A stretch of DNA of 28,585 nucleotides from JAKOQB01 sp050258235 (lineage in GTDB: Bacteria > Pseudomonadota > Gammaproteobacteria > Burkholderiales > Burkholderiaceae_F). The stretch spans positions 1 to 28,585 of the forward strand of contig JBLMYK010000039.1 in NCBI GenBank assembly GCA_050258235.1, read 5' to 3'. The stretch's first letter is position 1. Each line of letters starts with the position of its first letter. A program made the position numbers and the translations under genes. The notes under the pieces were generated by a model. The model did no database searches, was not told the origin of the DNA, and worked only from the letters and a program-made list of their open reading frames with translations. Below, in pieces: positions 15,015 to 21,499 of the stretch.

Positions 15015-15872
15015 TCATTTGACCGCGCCGCCCGTGACCCCGGCGACAAAGCGGTCGACAAAGAGGTTGTACAGCACGGCGATCGGCACGCTCACGATCA
15101 GGCACGCTGCCATCAGCGAACCCCAGAAGTAGACGTCGCCGCGCACCAGGAACGTCGGCACCCCCACGCTGACCGTGTACTGCGACGACGACGTGATGAA
15201 CGTAAGCCCGTAGATGAACTCCTGCATCACCAGGGTCAGCGTAAAGATGACGACGGACAGGATGCCCGCTGAAGACAGCGGCAATACCACTTTCAGAAAT
15301 GCACCGAATCGTGTCAGTCCGTCGACCAGTGCCGCGTCCTCGATGTCGCGCGGCACCGAGCGGAAGAATCCCATCATCAGCCAGGTGCAGAACGGGACCG
15401 TGAAGCTCGGATAGACGAGCACCAGCGACCACAGCGAGTCCTGCAGCCCGACGTCGGCGACGATGCGCGAGAACGGGATGAACAGGATCGTCGGCGGAAT
15501 CAGGTAGGTGAGGAAGATCGCCATGCCGAGGCTGCGCCCCTTCCGACCGGCGAAGCGTGCCAGCGAGTAGCCGGCCGGCAGTGCCAGCAGCAGCGTGATT
15601 GCGACGACCGCGATCCCCACTTCGCAGGTGTTGACCAGCCATTGGCCGAACTGGGTGTCGTGGAACAGAACGCGTACATGCTCGAGCGTCGGCGGCTGGT
15701 TGAACCAGAGCGGATCGGCATGGACGTCGAGCAGGTCGGTCGTGCGCTTGAACGCCGTGATCGCCATCCAGTAGAAGGGGAACGACAGAAACAGGGTGAA
15801 TGTCCCCAGCAGGGCTGCATGCCCGGTGCGCCTCGCCAGTTGCCTTGCCGACTGCCCTGATGACGCTTGCAT
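15015..15872 (-). CDS. ABC importer permease, MalG-like
   Basis: A 285-residue inner-membrane permease of a carbohydrate-type (CUT1) ABC importer. Six hydrophobic segments are visible, including LLGTFTLFLSFPFYWMAITAF near the start, IAVVAITLLLALPAGYSLA, and LMAACLIVSVPIAVLYNLF near the end. The cytoplasmic EAA loop that docks on the ATPase is at about 178-198 (EDAALVDGLTRFGAFLKVVLPL), with the conserved Gly. It starts one base after the stop of the MalF-like permease gene, so the two are translationally coupled. It is the last importer gene before the two-component genes. Substrate unknown: the family takes up sugars, polyols and phosphodiesters. Confidence 0.93.
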   Translation of the reverse strand: MQASSGQSARQLARRTGHAALLGTFTLFLSFPFYWMAITAFKRTTDLLDVHADPLWFNQPPTLEHVRVLFHDTQFGQWLVNTCEVGIAVVAITLLLALPAGYSLARFAGRKGRSLGMAIFLTYLIPPTILFIPFSRIVADVGLQDSLWSLVLVYPSFTVPFCTWLMMGFFRSVPRDIEDAALVDGLTRFGAFLKVVLPLSSAGILSVVIFTLTLVMQEFIYGLTFITSSSQYTVSVGVPTFLVRGDVYFWGSLMAACLIVSVPIAVLYNLFVDRFVAGVTGGAVK

Positions 15873-15873
15873 T

Positions 15874-16812
15874 TCAGGCTACCTCCGCACGCCGGGCCAG
15901 GGACAGCAGGAGGATCGCGGCGGCCGCCAGCACCGGGAACAGGAACAACGAGATCGCGGCGCCGGTGGCAAGATCGCCGCCCTCGATGCCGGTGAAATAC
16001 GCATAGCTCGCGAGCACCTGCGTGGTGTCGTAGGGACCGCCGCGGGTCAGAACGTAGATGACGATCATGTCGGTGAAGGTAAAGACGATCCCGAACAGCA
16101 GTGCGACCAGCATCACGGGCATCAGCAGGGGAATCTGGATGCGGAACAGTCGTCGCAGGAACCCGGCACCGTCGACGGCGGCGGCGTCATGGATGTCCTG
16201 CGGAATCGACGTCATTCCCGCGAGGATGATGACCGTCGCCAGAGGCAGCAGGCGCCAGACGTCGACCAGCACCACCGACGTCATGGCAAGGCTGGGTTGC
16301 CCGAGCCAGACGACCTGGGTGGCCGGCGCGATCAGGTGCAGGGCGCGCAGCGTCCAGGTGAGGATGCTGTAGATCGGGTCCAGGATCCACAGCCAGCCGA
16401 TGCTGCCGAGCGAGATCGGCGCCACCCACGGCAGCAGGATTGCAAGCCGTACCAGCCAGCGCCCGCGGAAGGGCGCGGCAAGCGCCATCGCGAGGATCTT
16501 GCCCAGGATCACCACCAGCACCTGGGAGGCCAAAGTGAAGACGACTGCATTGCGCATTGAGCCCCAGAAGGTGGGGTCATCCATCAGCGCTGCGAAATTG
16601 CGCAAGCCGACGAAATGCGGGGTCGCGTTGCCGACCGATGCATCGCTCACGCTGTAGAACACCGCAAGAAGAAACGGGAAGCCCACCAGCGCGGCGATGT
16701 AGAGGATCGCAGGCGCAAGCAGCAGCGCGCCGAGCCGACGCTCGTTGTCGTGCCAGCGCGCCGCCACGCGGGCGCGGGACGCGGGAAGGATCGCTTCCAC
16801 CACCGCCCTCAA
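15874..16812 (-). CDS. ABC importer permease, MalF-like
   Basis: A 312-residue inner-membrane permease, partner of the MalG-like protein. It opens with a cytoplasmic basic segment, then LLLAPAILYIAALVGFPFLLAVFYS as the first membrane span, and has several further spans to the end. The EAA loop is at about 208-230 (IHDAAAVDGAGFLRRLFRIQIPLL). The frame overlaps the ATPase stop by four bases (TTGA): the start would be TTG at 16810-16812. A GTG four codons on, at 16798-16800, has GAGGG upstream and is an alternative that would shorten the protein slightly. Tight spacing on both sides indicates one operon. Confidence 0.9.
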   Translation of the reverse strand: MRAVVEAILPASRARVAARWHDNERRLGALLLAPAILYIAALVGFPFLLAVFYSVSDASVGNATPHFVGLRNFAALMDDPTFWGSMRNAVVFTLASQVLVVILGKILAMALAAPFRGRWLVRLAILLPWVAPISLGSIGWLWILDPIYSILTWTLRALHLIAPATQVVWLGQPSLAMTSVVLVDVWRLLPLATVIILAGMTSIPQDIHDAAAVDGAGFLRRLFRIQIPLLMPVMLVALLFGIVFTFTDMIVIYVLTRGGPYDTTQVLASYAYFTGIEGGDLATGAAISLFLFPVLAAAAILLLSLARRAEVA

Positions 16813-17840
16813 TGCTGCGCGGTGCGCAATGCGCGACCGGTATCGAGGGCAAACCGCCGCAGATCGCGCGCACGGATCGCGAAGTCGCAGCGCGCACCTG
16901 GCTGCGCCGTGTTCGGCACCAGCGTGGGCAGCCGCGCGATGACCGCTCCCGGCGGCAGCGGCGGTGCCAGCGTGCCGTAGACGAGCCGGTCCGCCCCGAG
17001 GTTCTCCACCCGCTCCGCAGTGAACGGCAGCGCGATCAACTCGCCGTCACCGGCGAGCGCGGTTCGGGGCAGGTAGTGCTCCGGCCGGAATCCGATGAAT
17101 TCGCGTTCGGTGCGCACCAGGTTCATCGGCGGCGAGCCCAGAAAGGTGGCCACGAAAGTATCCTCGGGATCGCCGTACACCGCGGTCGGCGTATCGATCT
17201 GGTGCAAACGGCCTGCTTCGAGTACGGCGATGCGGTCGCCGAGTCCCATGGCCTCGATCTGGTCATGCGTGACGTAGATCGTGGTGGTGCCCAGCCGTTC
17301 CTGGAACTGCTCCAGTTCGGCACGCGCCGAGGCGCGCAGTTTGGCGTCGAGGTTCGACAGCGGCTCGTCGAGCAGGAATACGACCGGCTCGCGCACCAGC
17401 GCCCGCGCCAATGCGACGCGCTGCCGTTCCCCGCCCGACAGCTGCCGCGGCTTGCGCGCCAGAAAGGGCTCGAGACCGAACATCGCCGCGGCGCGCCGGA
17501 CACGCTCCTCGATCTCGCGCCGGGGCGTGCCGACCGCCTGCAGCGGGAACGCTATGTTGCTGAACACGCTCAAGTGCGGATACAAGGCGTAGCTCTGGAA
17601 CACCATCGCCACGTTGCGCTCGCGCGGCGGCAATTCCGTGACGACGCGGCCGTCGATGAGCACGTCACCGGACGTCGGCGCCTCGAGTCCCGCCAGCATC
17701 CTCAGCAGCGTGGTCTTGCCGCAGCCGGACGGGCCGAGCAAGACCAGGAACTCGCCTTCGCGCACACGCACGTCGATGCCATCGACCGCCATGTGGCCGT
17801 CGAAATGCTTGACGAGCGCGCGTGCCTCTACAACCGCCAT
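16809..17840 (-). CDS. ABC importer ATP-binding protein, MalK/UgpC-like
   Basis: A 343-residue ATPase that powers the adjacent permease pair. Walker A is GPSGCGKT (36-43), the Q loop is FQSYALYP, the signature is LSGGERQRVALARAL (134-148), Walker B is VVFLLDEP (153-160), the D loop SNLDAKLR follows, and the switch is His192 (VTHDQIEAM). The C-terminal 110 or so residues are the TOBE-like regulatory region typical of CUT1 ATPases (IGFRPEHYL). The ATG at 17838-17840 is chosen because homologues begin just before MAVVEARAL; a further ATG at 17864 has no ribosome-binding site. A hairpin abuts this start codon. It is 69 bp downstream of the solute-binding protein gene and overlaps the MalF-like gene. 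Confidence 0.93.
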   Translation of the reverse strand: MAVVEARALVKHFDGHMAVDGIDVRVREGEFLVLLGPSGCGKTTLLRMLAGLEAPTSGDVLIDGRVVTELPPRERNVAMVFQSYALYPHLSVFSNIAFPLQAVGTPRREIEERVRRAAAMFGLEPFLARKPRQLSGGERQRVALARALVREPVVFLLDEPLSNLDAKLRASARAELEQFQERLGTTTIYVTHDQIEAMGLGDRIAVLEAGRLHQIDTPTAVYGDPEDTFVATFLGSPPMNLVRTEREFIGFRPEHYLPRTALAGDGELIALPFTAERVENLGADRLVYGTLAPPLPPGAVIARLPTLVPNTAQPGARCDFAIRARDLRRFALDTGRALRTAQH

Positions 17841-17853
17841 TGCGGTTTCCGCA
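17841..17853 (-). promoter_or_regulatory. Small hairpin abutting the ATPase start codon
   Basis: On the minus strand TGCGG-AAA-CCGCA ends exactly at the ATG of the MalK-like gene and contains the only GGA that could serve as a ribosome-binding site. The stem is 5 bp. Upstream in the same 69-bp spacer is another GC-rich self-complementary stretch, which could limit read-through from the highly expressed solute-binding protein gene. Confidence 0.3.
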
Positions 17854-17909
17854 CCATGCCGCACCGCGGCCGCGCAGCGGTCGTCCCGCGCTTCATCGAT
17901 CGTGCCGTA

Positions 17910-19292
17910 TCAGACCAGTTTCCGCGCGTGCCACTTGGCGAAGATGTGCTTGCATTTCCGATCCGCCTCGGCGATCGCATCGGCCGGTTTCATTGCGCCG
18001 CTGGCCGCCTTGGCGAACATCGTGTTGAGCACCCACGTGCCGAAGATCTCGTCAATGGCGGCGTTGGCGTAGCCAGGGTGGCCGACATTCGTCGCCCAGT
18101 CGAGGACATCGCCCAGCACGGTGTACTTGCCCACTGGCTTGTCCGGATCGTCGGCAAGCATCTTCTTCAGATCGGGGACCGTGGAGGAGAAACACGGGAA
18201 GTTGTAGTACTCGCTTGCATTGAAACCGCCGAGGAAATCGTCGACATAGTCGACGAGGAATTTCTTTGCGCCTTCCTTGTTCTCGGCGAACCGCCAGATC
18301 ACATAGCAATCCATCACGTGCTCCAGGCCGATCGCGCGCCGGGCGCCCATCAGTGCCTTCGTCAGCCCGATCTTCTCCGCAATCGGAAGCTTCTTGTTCT
18401 CGGCCTCGCGCGTGATCGAGATCGCGTTGAGCACGAGCGACACCTGCCCCGCGATCATCGCCCGGTTGTTCGATGACGGGTCCCAGGCCATCACTTCGGG
18501 CGTCATCGCGTTCTGGTACAGCTCCCGCACGAAATCGACTGCCTCGCGCGTCGCCTTCGAGTTCAGTACGACGCGGCCGTGTTCGTCCTGGACCGATGCT
18601 CCGAATGAATACAGGATCGTGCGCATCGCCATCGCGGTGTCCAGCTCGGCTGACAGGCCGACGCCAACCGGGATGCCCGTCTTCTGCTTGATCGCGCGTC
18701 CGACCCGAAGCACGTCCGCCCAACTCGTCGGCCCGTGTGGCATCCCCTGCTCGGTCCACAGATCGATTCGGTAGTTGACCGGGTCCGGAACGAAGCTGTC
18801 GGAGAAACCGAAATACCGTTTTGTCTTCGGGTTGTACGTGCTCTTTACCGCCAGTTCGATCGGCTTGCCGTGCTTGCGGGTGAGCTCTTCGTAGATCTCG
18901 CGGTGGTCGATCGTCTGTTCCTCATAGGCGGGCGCCGGCCAGAGAAACATGAACAGGTCGTGCCCCTTCTGCGCCGACACTTCGGCCGCTGCGCGTGAAT
19001 TGATGGCGGTGACGCCGACGTGGTCGACGACGACGTTCGTGTCGTTCTTCTCGCCCCATTGCTTCGTATATGTGTTGTCGAACCAGGTGTCGTAGGCGGG
19101 AACGAAGTGACTCCACTGCAGGATCTTCAGCGTGCGCTGGGCGGCGCGCGCCTTCGAAGTGAGGATGAGAGGACTAAGGCGGGCTGCCACGCCGGCGGCG
19201 CCAATGGCACCGATGAAGCGTCGGCGGTTCGACGCGGGCCGTTCACCTTCCGGTGCAGCGGCGGCATCGGGGTTTTCAGTTGGATGGTTCAT
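17910..19292 (-). CDS. TAT-exported ABC solute-binding protein (carbohydrate-type importer)
   Basis: A 460-residue periplasmic receptor for the adjacent importer, of the extracellular solute-binding protein family 1 type. The N-terminus carries a twin-arginine signal: NRRRFIGAIGAAGVA (22-36) with a hydrophobic core and cleavage probably after KARA (about residue 50), so the protein is exported folded. The mature part starts RTLKILQWSHFVPAYDTWF, a typical first strand, and has KSTYNPKTKRYFGFSDSF and SWADVLRVGRAIKQKTG, as in the family. The ATG at 19290-19292 is chosen because GGAG lies eight bases upstream and the TAT signal follows; the frame continues upstream without signal. Being first in the operon, ahead of ATPase and permeases, fits. 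The ligand cannot be read from the sequence. Confidence 0.92.
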   Translation of the reverse strand: MNHPTENPDAAAAPEGERPASNRRRFIGAIGAAGVAARLSPLILTSKARAAQRTLKILQWSHFVPAYDTWFDNTYTKQWGEKNDTNVVVDHVGVTAINSRAAAEVSAQKGHDLFMFLWPAPAYEEQTIDHREIYEELTRKHGKPIELAVKSTYNPKTKRYFGFSDSFVPDPVNYRIDLWTEQGMPHGPTSWADVLRVGRAIKQKTGIPVGVGLSAELDTAMAMRTILYSFGASVQDEHGRVVLNSKATREAVDFVRELYQNAMTPEVMAWDPSSNNRAMIAGQVSLVLNAISITREAENKKLPIAEKIGLTKALMGARRAIGLEHVMDCYVIWRFAENKEGAKKFLVDYVDDFLGGFNASEYYNFPCFSSTVPDLKKMLADDPDKPVGKYTVLGDVLDWATNVGHPGYANAAIDEIFGTWVLNTMFAKAASGAMKPADAIAEADRKCKHIFAKWHARKLV

Positions 19293-19300
19293 CGAGTTGT

Positions 19301-19375
19301 CTCCGTTCGCTTTCGCGCTGAACCGCTGGGCGCACACGAGCAAGCACACTTCAGGCCGCCAGCGCATGAACGGAG
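19301..19375 (-). promoter_or_regulatory. Solute-binding-protein leader with Shine-Dalgarno in a long-range complement
   Basis: On the minus-strand transcript CTCCGTTC (19368-19375) is the exact reverse complement of GAACGGAG (19301-19308), whose GGAG is the ribosome-binding site of the solute-binding protein gene. Between them CGCTGG (19324-19329 on the plus strand) and CCAGCG (19359-19364) form an inner 6-bp stem. The nested arrangement could mask ribosome binding. Confidence 0.4.
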
Positions 19376-19672
19376 TATTTGCCTTCGCGGTGGCCAGCTC
19401 TAGCGGGAGAGTTTGACAATCCGAGTCAGGAAAGCCGGATCGCACGGAGACATCGACCACGATCGAGGACCGGCGCGACGCCGACGCGACCAGGATCCGG
19501 GATGAATGGATGGAGACGGCTCCACTGGTCGCAGTCGGGCAACAAACTTGTCATCGGCATGGCCTCTTAGCACCTACAGCAGCAGGGAGAAGATCAGGGG
19601 CGCGAACCATCCGGCCCGTCAGCGACCGAGAGCCGAGTCGTGCCAGGGTCCCGTCGTTCCCCGATGCCGTCG
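19376..19672. other. Non-coding stretch between the divergent solute-binding-protein and nuoB genes
   Basis: About 300 bp with no convincing gene on either strand. It must hold promoters for both divergent units. TTGACA at 19413-19418 is a perfect -35 hexamer on the plus strand, but no good -10 follows at 16-18 bp. TTGTCA near 19548 is another -35-like match with only a poor -10. No transcription start can be assigned. Confidence 0.45.
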
Positions 19673-19717
19673 AACCCGCCCGGCCGACTCCTGTCATTCC
19701 ATCAGGAGGGGCGGGTT
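19673..19717 (+). promoter_or_regulatory. Strong two-part stem-loop immediately upstream of nuoB
   Basis: Outer arms AACCCGCCC (19673-19681) / GGGCGGGTT (19709-19717) form a perfect 9-bp stem. Inner arms CTCCTG (19688-19693) / CAGGAG (19703-19708) form a perfect 6-bp stem with a 9-nt loop. A 6-nt bulge (GGCCGA) lies on the 5' side only. The fold ends five bases before the nuoB ribosome-binding site GAGGAA (19723-19728). No T-tract follows, so a leader regulatory element is more likely than a terminator. The inner CAGGAG could also act as a decoy ribosome-binding site. Confidence 0.55.
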
Positions 19718-19733
19718 GCGACGAGGAATACCC

Positions 19734-20210
19734 ATGGCGATTGAACGAATGCTTGAACAGGGCTTCGCCACCGAGAAGCTCGATACCCTGATCAACTGGA
19801 CGCGCACCGGTTCGATGTGGCCGCTGTCGTTTGGGCTGGCCTGCTGTGCCGTCGAGATGATTCATTCGGCCGCGTCGCGGTACGACCTGGACCGGTTTGG
19901 CGTGATGTTTCGCGCAAGCCCGCGCCAGTCCGACCTGCTGATTGTCTCAGGCACCCTGTGCAACAAGATGGCGCCGGCGCTGCGCAAGGTCTACGACCAG
20001 ATGGCGGATCCGCGCTGGGTGATCTCGATGGGTTCATGCGCGAATGGCGGCGGTTATTACCACTACGCGTACTCGGTCGTGCGCGGCTGCGACCGCATCA
20101 TTCCAGTGGACCTATACGTTCCAGGCTGCCCGCCGACCGCGGAGCAGCTCGTGTACGGAATCATCCAGTTGCAGAACAAGATCAGGCGGGAAGAGACGAT
20201 CGCGCGCTGA
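19734..20210 (+). CDS. nuoB: Orphan NADH-quinone oxidoreductase subunit B
   Basis: The NuoB subunit carries the terminal iron-sulphur cluster N2 of respiratory complex I, at the quinone-binding interface on the cytoplasmic side. This 158-residue copy has all four N2 ligands: Cys37 and Cys38 (FGLACCAVEM), Cys102 (SMGSCANGGG) and Cys132 (YVPGCPPT). The conserved blocks NWTRTGS, ASPRQSDLLIVSGTLCNKMAPALRKVYDQM and YGIIQLQNKI are intact. Length matches the family. The start is supported by GAGGAA five bases upstream. No other nuo gene is nearby: it stands alone between an ABC importer and a small secreted protein gene. It is probably an additional paralogue to a copy in the main nuo operon elsewhere, which cannot be seen here. 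Confidence 0.93.
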   Translation: MAIERMLEQGFATEKLDTLINWTRTGSMWPLSFGLACCAVEMIHSAASRYDLDRFGVMFRASPRQSDLLIVSGTLCNKMAPALRKVYDQMADPRWVISMGSCANGGGYYHYAYSVVRGCDRIIPVDLYVPGCPPTAEQLVYGIIQLQNKIRREETIAR

Positions 20211-20272
20211 CGGCAAAGGTGAAGTGTGCGCTGCGGAAGTCGCGTGAAGCTGATACGACCGAAGCAATCGCC

Positions 20273-20309
20273 GTCCTGGAATTACCGGGGCGCGACCGGC
20301 AGCCAGGAC
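20273..20309 (+). terminator. Stem-loop downstream of nuoB
   Basis: GTCCTGG (20273-20279) and CCAGGAC (20303-20309) form a perfect 7-bp stem, and CCGG (20285-20288) / CCGG (20296-20299) an inner 4-bp stem. It is 63 nt after the nuoB stop and in the 202-bp gap to the convergent small secreted protein gene, so it could serve as a two-way transcript end. No T-tract follows. Confidence 0.38.
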
Positions 20310-20412
20310 CGAGTGGCGCGGCGCACAGCTGGGCGGCGAACGGGAAGCAAACCGGACTCGACGTTCAAGCGATGGTTTCTTGCCGCACGCCGCGGTGGGA
20401 ATCCGGGCGCGC

Positions 20413-20688
20413 TTACTGTGACGCCTTGGGCGCCGCATCGTCCGCGCGGTGCGAGACCACCACCTTGGCTGATTTCGCATCCGTCGGCGCGGAATCAGCC
20501 ACCCGCGCCTGCGCCTTGTGCAGCTCGGGACGGCCGGCGGTCCCCAAGAGGATCGAGGGCGTGGCGCCGATGGCCTCGTACACGAATACGCTCGCCGCGG
20601 ACTCGGTGCGAACCGGCGGTTGGGCTTGCGCGTGAGTGCACAGCGCGGTCGCCATCAGGGCAAATGCGGTCGAAAACGTGCGTGTCAT
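20413..20688 (-). CDS. Small secreted protein of unknown function
   Basis: I do not recognise this 91-residue protein. It has a clear type I signal peptide (MTRTFSTAFALMATALCTHAQA, cleavage probably after residue 22), so the mature form is about 69 residues, exported. The mature part contains a short beta-like segment (SVFVYEAIG) followed by an Ala/Asp/Lys-rich, probably disordered tail. There are no cysteines after the signal. The start is well supported: AAAGGAG lies seven bases before the ATG at 20686-20688. It lies 86 bp downstream of the OsmC gene on the same strand and may be co-transcribed with it. Its length and lack of motifs make a structural or stress-related role possible, but nothing in the sequence fixes one. 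Confidence 0.7.
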   Translation of the reverse strand: MTRTFSTAFALMATALCTHAQAQPPVRTESAASVFVYEAIGATPSILLGTAGRPELHKAQARVADSAPTDAKSAKVVVSHRADDAAPKASQ

Positions 20689-20719
20689 GGACGTACTCCT
20701 TTCTGATGGACGGGCGATG

Positions 20720-20736
20720 CCGGTCGATCGGACCGG
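20720..20736 (-). terminator. Hairpin between the OsmC and small secreted protein genes
   Basis: CCGGTC-GATCG-GACCGG, a perfect 6-bp stem with a 5-nt loop in the 86-bp spacer. It may attenuate or process a transcript running from the OsmC gene into the small gene. No T-tract follows. Confidence 0.3.
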
Positions 20737-20774
20737 GTGAAAGCAGGAACACGGGTGGCTCAATCGCGCGCAGG

Positions 20775-21350
20775 TCAACGCGCGACGGCGGCCGAAATCG
20801 CGTCCCCGGCATGGCGTGTCTCGATCTGCGTTTGAACGCTCACACCGTTGCGCAGCGTCTGCAGGACAACGCAGCTGTTTTCTGCGGCGGCGACAAGCAT
20901 TTGGATCGCTTCCTCGTCGACTTCGTCCTTGGGCTGAAGCAGAACGCGGCAACACATCCGCTGGAACCCAACGGGAACGGCACTGTTCACCAGAAGGCAA
21001 CCGCGTACGTCGCATTCCGCCTCGACCTTCACCTCGACGGACTCCAGGCGAACGCCGAGATGGTCGGCGAGAATCCGCAGCGTCGAGTCGAAGCACGCGG
21101 CCAGCGCAGCAGACAGGATGTCGCCCGGATTCGGTTGGTCGTGAAAGCCGCCGACGGACCGGTGAATCCCGAACCGCAACGGCGCGCCGGCACCATTGGC
21201 AGGCACGACCGTGCCGTGAAACGGATCCCCTGCGCACGCGTTGATGGTCTGCGCGCTGTCGCGGATCCAGGCTTCGGCGGGAACGCTGCGATAGCGCTCG
21301 CGCAATGGGCCTTGCCGTTGCTGAACCAGACTCGCTTTGCGTGCGGCCAT
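20775..21350 (-). CDS. OsmC family peroxide-detoxifying protein
   Basis: A 191-residue cytoplasmic protein of the OsmC/Ohr superfamily, thiol-dependent peroxidases that reduce organic hydroperoxides. The central helix has the first redox cysteine, Cys86 in SAALAACFDST, and the second, Cys160 in AAAENSCVVLQTL, at the usual family position. The beta-rich N-terminal part (FGIHRSVGG, PNPGDILSAAL) fits too. Extra cysteines occur at 38, 113, 118, 133 and 134; their role is unknown. The ATG at 21348-21350 is favoured because the family core begins soon after and GAGA precedes it; an upstream ATG at 21395 would add 15 residues and cannot be excluded. Downstream on the same strand is the small secreted protein gene; upstream are two strong stem-loops that separate it from the hydrolase gene. 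Confidence 0.88.
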   Translation of the reverse strand: MAARKASLVQQRQGPLRERYRSVPAEAWIRDSAQTINACAGDPFHGTVVPANGAGAPLRFGIHRSVGGFHDQPNPGDILSAALAACFDSTLRILADHLGVRLESVEVKVEAECDVRGCLLVNSAVPVGFQRMCCRVLLQPKDEVDEEAIQMLVAAAENSCVVLQTLRNGVSVQTQIETRHAGDAISAAVAR

Positions 21351-21402
21351 GATGCTCTCGGTTCGTTCGCTGTTCTGACGCCCATAAGATGACATTGCCC
21401 CG

Positions 21403-21426
21403 GGCCGTCGTCATGAGGCGACGGCC
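21403..21426 (-). promoter_or_regulatory. 8-bp hairpin upstream of the OsmC gene
   Basis: GGCCGTCG (21403-21410) / CGACGGCC (21419-21426), perfect, with an 8-nt loop. It lies 53 bp before the favoured OsmC start and just after the terminator-like element of the hydrolase gene. It might be an operator, an additional transcript-end hairpin, or part of the OsmC leader. Confidence 0.4.
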
Positions 21427-21442
21427 ACACGTCGAGGAAATT

Positions 21443-21485
21443 GTCTGGGTCTGCGCCGGCGATTTGTGGGGCGCAGGTCCCAGAC
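21443..21485 (-). terminator. Strong two-part stem-loop after the hydrolase-LuxR gene
   Basis: Outer arms GTCTGGG (21443-21449) / CCCAGAC (21479-21485) and inner arms CTGCGCC (21451-21457) / GGCGCAG (21470-21476) are both perfect 7-bp stems, separated by a small 1x2 internal loop, with a 12-nt apical loop. It begins 14 nt past the TAG of the hydrolase gene. On the minus strand the bases after the hairpin read AATTTCC, a weak T-run. This is the best intrinsic-terminator candidate in the window. Confidence 0.6.
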
Positions 21486-21499
21486 CACCGAAACCTCGG

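Noticed and set aside
19413..19440. A sigma-70 promoter starting with TTGACA upstream of nuoB
   Set aside because: The -35 hexamer is perfect but no acceptable -10 follows at 16-18 bp, and the distance to nuoB is about 300 bp.
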